From JBAZOO01 sp041648735 (GTDB lineage Bacteria > Verrucomicrobiota > Lentisphaeria > Oligosphaerales > CAITYL01), in assembly GCA_041648735.1 (NCBI GenBank), contig JBAZOO010000017.1, positions 1-64,000 of the forward strand: a DNA stretch of 64,000 nucleotides, in the 5' to 3' direction. Made by a program: the position numbers and the translations under genes. The notes below the pieces were generated by a model, which saw only the letters and a list, made by a program, of their open reading frames with translations, was not told the origin of the DNA and searched no databases. Positions 15,898 to 23,685 of the stretch are shown piece after piece (positions within the stretch are counted from its first letter, which is position 1; every line of letters begins with the position of its first letter).

Positions 15898-15977
15898 AGG
15901 CCCCGGCTTTTGCCTTGGCCGCTCTCCCCCACCGTGCGCAAACTGGCATCCCTTCCCCGACCCGCGGAACCCTGCGT

Positions 15978-17483
15978 ATGACCAACCTGCCTGTTGTCGC
16001 CATTGTCGGCCGGCCGAACGTCGGCAAGTCCGCCATTTTCAACCGCTTCCTCGGCCGCCGCCGGGCGATCGTCCACGAACAGGCCGGCGTCACCCGGGAC
16101 CGGGTCGTCGCCGCCTGTGACTATGACGGCCGCCATTTCCTGCTGGTGGACACGGGCGGGCTGGGGGTCTTTCCGGGCGAGCGGAAGGGAGTGGAAAGCT
16201 TCGACACCCTGATCCGGGAACAGGTGGAGGCGGTGCTGAAGGAGGCGGCCGCCGTCATCTTCGTCACCGACAGCCAGGCCGGCCTGACGCCGCTGGACGG
16301 CGAAATCGCCGCGTTCCTCCGCCGCCAGGGAGTCCGGGTGGTCGTCGCCGGCAACAAGACCGACGCCCCGGAGAAGATCCCCGCCGCGGTGGCGGCCTTC
16401 ACCCCCCTCGGCTTCCATGTGGAGGCGGTCTCCGCCGTGCATGGGCTCGGCATCGGCGACCTGCTGCTCGAAGCCACCCGCGACCTGCCGCGCAACGAGG
16501 CGGAGCTGCGGGCCGCCGCCGAAACCGCACCCCTGCGCCTGGCCGTGGTGGGGCGCCCCAACGCCGGCAAGTCCTCCCTGGTCAACTGCCTCGCCGGCCA
16601 CCGCCGGATGATCGTCTCCGAAATCCCCGGCACGACCCGCGACGCCGTGGACGTGCCCGTCGAGCTCACCACCCCCGCCGGCGCCCCCCTGCCCGCCGTG
16701 ATCGTCGACACCGCCGGCCTCCGCCCCCGCCACAAGGTCGATTCGCTGGTGGAAAAGTTCAGCGTCATGCGCGCCGAACACGCCATCCGCCATGCCGACA
16801 TCATCCTCTTCCTGGTCGATGCCTCCGCACCCCCCACCGCCCAGGACCGGCGCATCGCCAACCTCATCGGCGAAGCCCGCAAACCCTGCCTCCTCGTCGC
16901 CAACAAGAGCGACCTCCTGCCGAAGGGCACCAAGCCGGCCGCCCTGGAACGCGGCCTGCGCCAGGAAATGCCGTTCATGGACTACGTGCCGCTGGTCGCC
17001 ATCTCCGCCAAGACCGGGCGTGGCCTGGAGGAGCTGCGCGGCCGCATCGCCCGGCTCCAAGAAAAGTTGCAGACCACCATCCCCACGGCCATCCTCAACC
17101 AATTCCTCCGCGACCTGGTCGCCCGCACCCCGCCGCCCGCCGTCAAGGGGCGGCACCTCAAGCTCTTCTATTGCACCATGGTCAGCACGCCACCGCCGCA
17201 CCTGGTCATGTTCGTGAACCACAAGGAGCTGGGCTCCCGCGCCTACACCCTCTTCCTCGAAAGCCGCGCCCGCGACGCCTTCTTCCCCGAAGGCGGCATG
17301 CCGGTGACCGTCGAGATGCGCAACCGCTCCCAGAAGGCACCGGCGGAACGTGCCGGCGCCGGCGCCGGCAACGCCCAAGAGCAGACGCCGAACCCCGAAC
17401 TCTCCCCTGGCGAACGCCGCCGCCGCCGCGCCGCGGCCACCCCGCCGCGCCGCCGGCGCGAATTCCGCGGCCGCGGCCGCTGA
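15978..17483 (+). CDS. der: Ribosome-assembly GTPase Der (EngA)
   Basis: The 501-residue protein has two tandem GTPase domains. Domain 1 has GRPNVGKSAIF (G1), DTGG (G3) and NKTD (G4); domain 2 has GRPNAGKSSL, DTAG and NKSD. A KH-like domain follows (about residues 380-450) and then a K/R-rich tail ending in a run of arginines. Der matures the 50S subunit. Length is close to E. coli Der (490). The start at 15978 (MTNLPVVAIVGRPN) places the first G1 loop correctly. The C-terminal tail is unusually rich in Arg/Ala and may extend rRNA contact. Confidence 0.96.
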   Translation: MTNLPVVAIVGRPNVGKSAIFNRFLGRRRAIVHEQAGVTRDRVVAACDYDGRHFLLVDTGGLGVFPGERKGVESFDTLIREQVEAVLKEAAAVIFVTDSQAGLTPLDGEIAAFLRRQGVRVVVAGNKTDAPEKIPAAVAAFTPLGFHVEAVSAVHGLGIGDLLLEATRDLPRNEAELRAAAETAPLRLAVVGRPNAGKSSLVNCLAGHRRMIVSEIPGTTRDAVDVPVELTTPAGAPLPAVIVDTAGLRPRHKVDSLVEKFSVMRAEHAIRHADIILFLVDASAPPTAQDRRIANLIGEARKPCLLVANKSDLLPKGTKPAALERGLRQEMPFMDYVPLVAISAKTGRGLEELRGRIARLQEKLQTTIPTAILNQFLRDLVARTPPPAVKGRHLKLFYCTMVSTPPPHLVMFVNHKELGSRAYTLFLESRARDAFFPEGGMPVTVEMRNRSQKAPAERAGAGAGNAQEQTPNPELSPGERRRRRAAATPPRRRREFRGRGR

Positions 17484-17510
17484 CGCTCCCCAGCCCGCGC
17501 TGGCCCGGCT

Positions 17511-18866
17511 TCAGCCAGCCGCCACCTCCATCGCCACCGTTTTCGTGCGGCCCATCCACTCCAGCGGGATTTGCCGGCCGAACTGCTCCCGGAAGAGACG
17601 GTAGTAGAACAGTTCCTCCTTGGAGGCGAGGCTCCAGCCGTTGGGCAAAAGCCGCTCCCGCTGGAACTCCCCGTCCGGAATTGCGGACTCCGCAACTTCC
17701 GCCAGCAGGCCGGAAACGCCCGCGCCTTCCCAGAATTTGGCTTTCGGCCGCGCCAGGATGCGTTCGGGCAGGGCCCCGGCCAGGGCCTGGCGCAGGATCC
17801 ACTTCTCCACGCCGTTCCGGAGCTTCAGCTCCACCGGAATGCGCAAGGCATAATCTACGACCGCCGGCGCCAGAAAACAGAGATGCGCCACCAGCCCGTG
17901 GGCCGCCGCCGAACGGTCCACCCGCTGCAAGGCGGTGTTGTGGAGCGCCCCCAGGAGGTTGCGCAGCTCCGCGGCCAGCGCCGTGGGGGGAAGCGCCTTC
18001 AGATAGTGATAGCCGGCGAACAACTCGTCGCCACCCTCGCCGGAAAGGGTGTCCGGAACGTATTCCGCCGCCGCTTGGGCGACCAGGTAATTGGTGACGC
18101 TGGAGCGCACCAGCAGGGCGTCGAAGGACTCCAGGCTCCGGATCACCACCGGCAGGAAGCGCTGCATCTGGGGGAGCGTGACCACGACCTCGTGGTGCTC
18201 GGTGCGCAGGAAGCGCGCCACCTCCCGGGCGTGCTCCAAGTCCGGCGCCCCCGCGACTCCCGCCGCGAAGGTGTGGAGCGTCCGCACCAGCGGCCGGGCT
18301 AAGGCCGCCAGGACGCTGGAATCCAGGCCGCCAGAAAGCCAGCTCCCCATGACCTCTCCGCCCCGGACGGCCTCCTGGACCGCCCGCGCCAGCCGTTCCC
18401 GCAGGGTCCGGGCGATGGCGGCCGGCGAATCCGCAAGCAGGGGCGGCGCCGGGAGGACGGACACCGCCGCCGGCCGCCCGCCGGCGCGCAGCCGGTGGCC
18501 GGGCGGCAGTTCCTGGATGTCGGCGGTGACGCCAAGGAGCGCCTTCACCTCGGAGGCAAACGCCAGGGTGCCTTCGGCGGTGTGCCCGTAGTAGAGGGGC
18601 GCCACGCCGAGCGGATCGCGTTCCAGCAGCAGCCGGCCGGCGGCCAGGGTGGCGCGGGCGCAGTGCCCCGCCCCGGTGCCGTCCTGGACTCCCGCCGGCA
18701 GGCAGGGCGGCAGGATCCGCAATGACGCGTTCCAGACCGCGCCCAGCGTGGCGCCCGCCAGTTCCAGGATGCGGCGGCCAGCCCCGCCGCGATGTTGCAC
18801 CGCGGCCAACATCTGGCTGACCACTGCCGCCTTTCCGCCCGCGGCAATTCCGGCAATTCCTGGCAT
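17511..18866 (-). CDS. Asparagine-synthetase-like ATP-dependent ligase with degenerate glutaminase domain
   Basis: The 451-residue protein aligns with AsnB-type enzymes. The synthetase half is intact: the PP-loop SGGLDSS (about 178-184), SGEGGDELFAGY, and the C-terminal RPKAKFWEG segment. The N-terminal class-II glutamine amidotransferase domain is decayed: it begins MPGIAGI where the catalytic cysteine should be residue 2 (MCGIAGI), and the glutamine-binding NGEIYN region is deleted, though LERDPLGVAPLYY and FASEVKALL remain. It should therefore use free ammonia or an amine, as beta-lactam synthetase and carbapenam synthetase do. It is the last gene of a three-gene operon, 40 bp after the B12 protein, so amide or ring formation on that pathway's product is an inference. 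Confidence 0.8.
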   Translation of the reverse strand: MPGIAGIAAGGKAAVVSQMLAAVQHRGGAGRRILELAGATLGAVWNASLRILPPCLPAGVQDGTGAGHCARATLAAGRLLLERDPLGVAPLYYGHTAEGTLAFASEVKALLGVTADIQELPPGHRLRAGGRPAAVSVLPAPPLLADSPAAIARTLRERLARAVQEAVRGGEVMGSWLSGGLDSSVLAALARPLVRTLHTFAAGVAGAPDLEHAREVARFLRTEHHEVVVTLPQMQRFLPVVIRSLESFDALLVRSSVTNYLVAQAAAEYVPDTLSGEGGDELFAGYHYLKALPPTALAAELRNLLGALHNTALQRVDRSAAAHGLVAHLCFLAPAVVDYALRIPVELKLRNGVEKWILRQALAGALPERILARPKAKFWEGAGVSGLLAEVAESAIPDGEFQRERLLPNGWSLASKEELFYYRLFREQFGRQIPLEWMGRTKTVAMEVAAG

Positions 18867-18906
18867 CTTCTTCTCCTTCTCCTTCTGCCTCTTGGCTGGA
18901 GCCGCC

Positions 18907-20790
18907 TCAAGCGGTTTGTCCCCCGCTTCCGGCCCGGGAAAGGGCGGCGATCGCCGCCAGCCGCTGGGCGGCCGGCAGCGGCACGCCCTGGCCGTCCACG
19001 ACCTTCACGGCACCGCGGACCAGCCGGGTCGGCCAAGCCGTCGCCCGGGCGAACTCCTCGCGGCAGGCCCAGAGGTAGGGGACGGGGAGGTAGCCATCCC
19101 GCAGCACGCGGTAGAGCCCCGCCGCCGAATAGGGTTCGGGAATGTCCCTCTCGATGACGCGGATGATTGCCCGGGCCTCGGCCAGCAGCTCCGCCGTCCG
19201 GGCCGTGACCTCCGGGTGGTCGGTCATGTCATCAACCAGGCCGCGGGCGCGCAGCCGGCGGTACTCGGCCAGGGCGTGGCGCGTGATCTGGATGCTTTCG
19301 TCCACGACCGCCGGAGTCGCCAGGGCCGAACCTTCCGAATAGCTGACGACATGGATGATCGGAGGGCTGAGCGGGTCGCGGGGCGCCACGTCGTCCATCA
19401 GCGCCGTCACCGCCGCCAACTGGGCCTTGGCCTTCTCCGGCTCCGGCGAGAAGTAGTCCAGCCCGCCCCGGGGCTGGAAGACGACCCGGAAGCGCCCGTC
19501 CTGGATTTCCCGGACCAGCTCCAGGGTGGCCCGGGCCTTGGCCAGGTCCTGGACGCCCCAGAGGCTCTTCGGCGTGTTGAGCATGACTTGGAGGATCAGG
19601 CAGCCGATCCCCTGCCCCTTCGCGGCGCGGGCGGCGAGGTAGGCCGAGACCACGGCGGTCACGTCGTCGGCGCCCCGGAAGGCGAAGTGATGGGCCACGT
19701 TCGGCTCGTAGGGCGTGCCGCGGCGGGCAATGAAGCGCAGCGTCTCCAGGTGTTCCTGGAGGTTCGCCAGGACCGGGTTGGGGCCGCGGCCGTCAATCTG
19801 GCAGAACCACCAAAGGGAGAGGGCGTGCCAGGCCATGTGGATCGTCCGCTCGTACATTGCCGCCAAATCCCGGATGCGGTTGGTGCCGGCATAGGAGCGC
19901 ACCAGCATGGGGCGGGCGGCCTGCCAGACGGCGGCGAACTCCGCCTCGCTGTTCAGGGGGACGCCGCCGCCGTTGGGTGCGTCGCCCCACTCCTCGCCAA
20001 AGCGGGCTTGGGTGAGCTGGGAGGTGCCGATGGAGAGGATGTCCAGATGGCCGCTGGCGGCCAACTGCCGCGTCCAGTCCAGGAAAAGCTTGACCGCCGC
20101 CGCCCGCTCCGGCAGGTAGGGGCCGACATGGGCCCGCATCAGCGGCGGCAGCCCCGCCCGGCGATGATGTTCCAGCCGGGCGGCCAGGGTGTCGCGGGGG
20201 CCGCCGAACTCCGGATAGTCCCGCCGGCCGGGTGGCCGCACGCCGAAATAGTCGCCCTTGCGGACCAGTCCGGCCCCGAACGCCAGGCGGTCCTGGTCAT
20301 AGCGGATCCCGTCGTTGAGCGCGCGGGGGATCGCGGCGGCCGGCAGCCCCAGCTTCTCCAGGACCTCGCCCGGCGTCTCGTCCCCCTGGAAGACCGCCGC
20401 CACCGCCGGATGCCGCGCACGCACCCGCTCGCAGGTCTCGGGGAGGCCGGCGAAGTAGACTGCCCGCAGGGGGCCGCCCTGCCCCTGGAACAGCCGCCGC
20501 TCCTCCAGCCGGTGCAGGATCCGGCCGAGCAGCTCGGCGCCTTCCCGCGGATCCAGGCGGTAGCTGAACCCCAGGGCGGTGATGCGGTTGTCGCGGAGCC
20601 AACGTTCGATCCCGCTGGCCGCCTCGGGCGCATCCGGGTCGCCGAAGATCGCGCATACCGGCGGATCCGCGACCACCGTCGCGATCCCGCACTCCGCCAG
20701 CAGTTGCGCCACCGCCATGATCCCAAGGGTATGGGCGTCCACCGCGGCGTGGACCAGGCCGAACCGTTCAGGCAACAGGTTTGCGCCCAT
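18907..20790 (-). CDS. Cobalamin-dependent mutase-like protein (glutamate mutase S+E-like, single chain)
   Basis: The 627-residue protein begins with a B12-binding-type Rossmann domain carrying D18-x-H20-x-x-G23 (VDAHTLGIMAVAQLLAECG), the lower-axial histidine motif of base-off cobalamin enzymes. A TIM-barrel-like region follows with traits of glutamate (methylaspartate) mutase subunit E: LDILSIGTSQLTQARFG, NGGGVPLN and RGPNPVLANLQ. In known glutamate mutases the two parts are separate MutS/GlmS and MutE/GlmE subunits; here they are fused. A carbon-skeleton rearrangement of an amino acid is the likely reaction, but the substrate is not known. It lies 33 bp after the opine dehydrogenase fusion and 40 bp before the Asn-synthetase-like gene. 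Confidence 0.75.
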   Translation of the reverse strand: MGANLLPERFGLVHAAVDAHTLGIMAVAQLLAECGIATVVADPPVCAIFGDPDAPEAASGIERWLRDNRITALGFSYRLDPREGAELLGRILHRLEERRLFQGQGGPLRAVYFAGLPETCERVRARHPAVAAVFQGDETPGEVLEKLGLPAAAIPRALNDGIRYDQDRLAFGAGLVRKGDYFGVRPPGRRDYPEFGGPRDTLAARLEHHRRAGLPPLMRAHVGPYLPERAAAVKLFLDWTRQLAASGHLDILSIGTSQLTQARFGEEWGDAPNGGGVPLNSEAEFAAVWQAARPMLVRSYAGTNRIRDLAAMYERTIHMAWHALSLWWFCQIDGRGPNPVLANLQEHLETLRFIARRGTPYEPNVAHHFAFRGADDVTAVVSAYLAARAAKGQGIGCLILQVMLNTPKSLWGVQDLAKARATLELVREIQDGRFRVVFQPRGGLDYFSPEPEKAKAQLAAVTALMDDVAPRDPLSPPIIHVVSYSEGSALATPAVVDESIQITRHALAEYRRLRARGLVDDMTDHPEVTARTAELLAEARAIIRVIERDIPEPYSAAGLYRVLRDGYLPVPYLWACREEFARATAWPTRLVRGAVKVVDGQGVPLPAAQRLAAIAALSRAGSGGQTA

Positions 20791-20823
20791 CTTCTGCCAC
20801 CTTCCTGCCGGAATCCGGCGATC

Positions 20824-22452
20824 CTATGGCTCCTCCCCCATGGTGTCGGCGGGCAGGGGCGCCGGGGCCTCGCGCCGCGGCAGATCCGCCCCGACCACCA
20901 GGAAGCGGATCTCCTGGACGGACAACCCCTGGATGCCCAACTGCTCCACCGTGCGCCCCAGCCGCCAATAGTCGGCGTCATGCATCTCGGACGCGAGCTG
21001 GATGATCGCCCGCATGTTCGGCGTCGGCACCCCCAGCATCTCGCCGATTGAGGCGATCGGCACCAAGCTGCACGGGACATCCTCGGTGATGTAGCGGTGC
21101 AGGGCCGTGTTCGGCGCCTTGATCCCGCCATACCCCTTGTTTGCCTGGATCGCTTCGAGCAGGGTGCGCCCGGCGGCGTCGTAGGCCAGGTAGAGCCACT
21201 CCCGCGCCGTGTTCGCCCGGATGCCCAGGGCCGCCGCCACCGCCACCCGCTCCTGGTCGATGCCCTCGAGGATCCGCGCCACCGCGGGGGTGACGCCGGC
21301 GTGGTAGAACTCGAAGTCGCCATGGGTGTCCTCGATCCGCCCGGCATTGAGGAGGGTGATGGCGGGATGGAACACGGCGCCGATGTTGTCGAAACTGGTC
21401 TTCAGGACGTTGTCGCCCGGCACAAACTGCGGCAGCGCCCGGCGGATGACCGGCAAAATGTCCGGAGTCTGATAGGCCGGCAGCGACGCCAGCGGCACCG
21501 AGTTCTTGATCGCGAAGATGCGCACCTGCCCCGGGTTCGTGACCCGGGAGGCGTAGAGCAGCGTCTGCGCCTCGGCCACGAAGGGATGCGCGGCCGGGTT
21601 CAGCTCGCGCAGGATCCGCGCCACCTCCAGCGCCCCGCCGGTGCGCCCCGGATTCAGGATCACGATCTGCCCGTCCTTCACATGCGGCGCGATCATGCGG
21701 GCGATGTCGCGGTGGGCCGTGGCGGGCACCACCACCATGAGCACCTCCGCGCCGCGGACGGCCTCCCCGGGTTCCGTGGTCATCAGGTTCAAGGTGGCGA
21801 ACCCTTCGACCTCGCCGGTGACATCCAGCCCGCCCCGCCCCCGGATCGCCTCCAGCCGCGGCTCGCCGCGGTTGAACAGGTTCACCCGGCAGCCCAGCAG
21901 CGCCAAGTGCCCGGCCATCGCCATGCCGCCATTGCCGGCCCCGAGGACGCAGAAGGTTGGCATCCCCTCGGCGGCGGCAAAGGGCTCAAGCCCCTCCTCG
22001 GCGCCAGCCACGGCCCGCGCCAAGTCGGCGGGCGTCGCCGCGGCCAGCAGCGCCTCGACAAAGCCGGCGGTGTCGCAGAGGCGGGCAATCCGGCTGAGGG
22101 CCAACAGATAGAGGGCGTGGGTCTCCGCTGGCCCGACAACCAGGAACACCAGGTTGGCCCGCTGCCCCGGCTCCACCCCCCAAGGAATCCCCGGCCGCGA
22201 AGTGGCGACCGCCACCATGAGCTGCCGGCAGCCCGGCGCGATCGCATGCGGGATCGCCACATACCCCTCACCATGGACAATGAGCGTGGAGCCGAGCTGC
22301 TCCCGCTGTTCCACCGCCCGTTGGACGGCCGCCTGGTCAACCCCCCGCTGCTGGGCCAGGGCGCCGACCATCTGGGCAATCGCCCCTTCGCGGCCAGCGG
22401 CCTGAAGGCCGGCCAGCCCCGCCTCCACAACCAGCATGTTGCCCAGATTCAT
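20824..22452 (-). CDS. PTS EIIA (fructose/Ntr type) fused to opine (octopine/nopaline) dehydrogenase
   Basis: The 542-residue protein has two domains. Residues about 1-150 form a PTS EIIA type-2 domain with the phosphorylatable His in VAIPHAIAPG (about H69) and the NLVFLVVGPAETHALYLLALSRIARL core. Residues about 165-520 form an NAD(P)-dependent opine dehydrogenase: GAGNGGMAMAGHLAL (dinucleotide loop), the ILNPGRTGGALEVARIL segment and the C-terminal catalytic region with FDNIGAVFHPAITLLNAG. Opine dehydrogenases reductively join an amino acid and a 2-keto acid. Fusion to EIIA implies control by the PEP-phosphorelay. The ATG at 22452 is chosen for its GGAGAGG Shine-Dalgarno; a GTG at 22461 is in frame. 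It is first in the operon. Confidence 0.85.
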   Translation of the reverse strand: MNLGNMLVVEAGLAGLQAAGREGAIAQMVGALAQQRGVDQAAVQRAVEQREQLGSTLIVHGEGYVAIPHAIAPGCRQLMVAVATSRPGIPWGVEPGQRANLVFLVVGPAETHALYLLALSRIARLCDTAGFVEALLAAATPADLARAVAGAEEGLEPFAAAEGMPTFCVLGAGNGGMAMAGHLALLGCRVNLFNRGEPRLEAIRGRGGLDVTGEVEGFATLNLMTTEPGEAVRGAEVLMVVVPATAHRDIARMIAPHVKDGQIVILNPGRTGGALEVARILRELNPAAHPFVAEAQTLLYASRVTNPGQVRIFAIKNSVPLASLPAYQTPDILPVIRRALPQFVPGDNVLKTSFDNIGAVFHPAITLLNAGRIEDTHGDFEFYHAGVTPAVARILEGIDQERVAVAAALGIRANTAREWLYLAYDAAGRTLLEAIQANKGYGGIKAPNTALHRYITEDVPCSLVPIASIGEMLGVPTPNMRAIIQLASEMHDADYWRLGRTVEQLGIQGLSVQEIRFLVVGADLPRREAPAPLPADTMGEEP

Positions 22453-22800
22453 GGTCGGCACCCCTCTCCGCTGCTTGGGCCTGGATTCCGGGGTTCGTGC
22501 CGGGATGCAGGCTTTCCGGAATTCCGGTTGAATGATTGGCCTGTCACGCAGGGTTGGAAAACCGCCCCGGCCATCTTCCCCAAAAAAACGGCCATGCGAA
22601 AGATCCGGCGGCGGCGCCCCGGAAGAAGTCTATCATGGTTCCCCGGATTCGTCAATGGTTGCCTGGATTTCCTTGGGGATGAGATGGCCGTGCGAATTTA
22701 ACGGAAACGCTGCGGCCGCGGGTTGAACTGGGCGGTGTCCACCTGCATGTTATGGAGTGGATTCCGCGGGCACGGGATGTGTGGTGGAGGCAAAGGCGCG
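22453..22800. other. Divergent intergenic region
   Basis: These 348 bases separate the opine-dehydrogenase operon (leftward) from the binding-protein/kinase operon (rightward). No ORF, hairpin or convincing promoter pair was recognised. It should hold both promoters. Confidence 0.5.
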
Positions 22801-23685
22801 ATGCGGAAGTGGCTCATCTGGCTTGGTCTGGCGGTTGTGGCCGTGGCGGCCCTCCTGGCGCTGGCATGGTGGCTCCGGCGTGGGCTTGTGCCGGCCGATG
22901 CCCTGGCCCGGAGCCGCCGGGACGGGGTGATCCGGATCGGCTACGCCGTGGAGGCGCCGTATGCGTTTGCCTTGGCGGATGGGACGGTCACGGGGGAGTC
23001 GCCGGCGGTGGCCAGCCGGATCGTCGCGCGGCTGGGCATTCCCCGCATCGCCTGGATCCAGACCGAGTTCGGTTCGCTGATCCCGGAACTGGAGGCGGGG
23101 CGTTTCGAGGTCGTCGCGGCCGGGCTGTTCATCACCCGTGGGCGGGCGGCGCGGGTCAGCTTCTCCGAGCCGAGCTTCCGGGTGCGGCAGGCGCTGCTGG
23201 TGCGGCGGGGCAATCCGTTGCGGCTCCATTCCTATGCGGCCGCCGCCCGGCATCCGGCGGCGCGGGTGGCCGTGCTGCAGGGGGCGGTGGAGGGGGAGCT
23301 GCTCCGGCGGCTGGGAATGCCGGCGGCGCGGCTGGTCGCCGTGCCGGACGCGCTGGCGGGCCGGGTCGCGGTGGAGGCGGGGCTGGCGGACGCGCTGGCG
23401 TTGTCGTCGCCGACCGTCCAGCTCATGGCGCGGCGGCAGCAACTGGGGCTGACCGAGGGTGCCGAGCCGTTTGAGCAGTTGCCGGAGGGCACCGTTCGGC
23501 ACGGCTACGGCGGGTTCGCCTTCCGCAAGGCGGACCGGGAATTGCTGGCCGCCTGGAACCGCGAACTCAAGCGGTTCATCGGCAGCGAGGAGCATCGGGA
23601 TCTGGTTGCCCCTTTCGGGTTTGGCGCGGCGGAACTGCCGGGGGCGGCCACCACCGCGGAGATATTGGCTGAGGCTCCACCATGA
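22801..23685 (+). CDS. Membrane-anchored family-3 solute-binding protein, sensor input of a two-component system
   Basis: The 294-residue protein starts with an uncleaved-looking signal/TM segment (WLIWLGLAVVAVAALLALAWWL). It then has a periplasmic binding-protein type-II fold (VIRIGYAVEAPYAFALADG, EFGSLIPELEAGRFEVVAAGLFITRGRAARVSFSEPSF in sections), like the EhuB/glutamine-binding family 3. No lipobox or ABC transporter genes are seen. Its stop overlaps the histidine kinase start by four bases (ATGA), so it probably feeds ligand information to that kinase rather than a transporter. Ligand is likely an amino acid or related polar solute. Confidence 0.8.
   Translation: MRKWLIWLGLAVVAVAALLALAWWLRRGLVPADALARSRRDGVIRIGYAVEAPYAFALADGTVTGESPAVASRIVARLGIPRIAWIQTEFGSLIPELEAGRFEVVAAGLFITRGRAARVSFSEPSFRVRQALLVRRGNPLRLHSYAAAARHPAARVAVLQGAVEGELLRRLGMPAARLVAVPDALAGRVAVEAGLADALALSSPTVQLMARRQQLGLTEGAEPFEQLPEGTVRHGYGGFAFRKADRELLAAWNRELKRFIGSEEHRDLVAPFGFGAAELPGAATTAEILAEAPP

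Noticed and set aside
18649..21051. 800-codon open frame on the forward strand
   Set aside because: Antisense to the B12 mutase-like and Asn-synthetase-like genes, which have catalytic motifs; the shadow has none.
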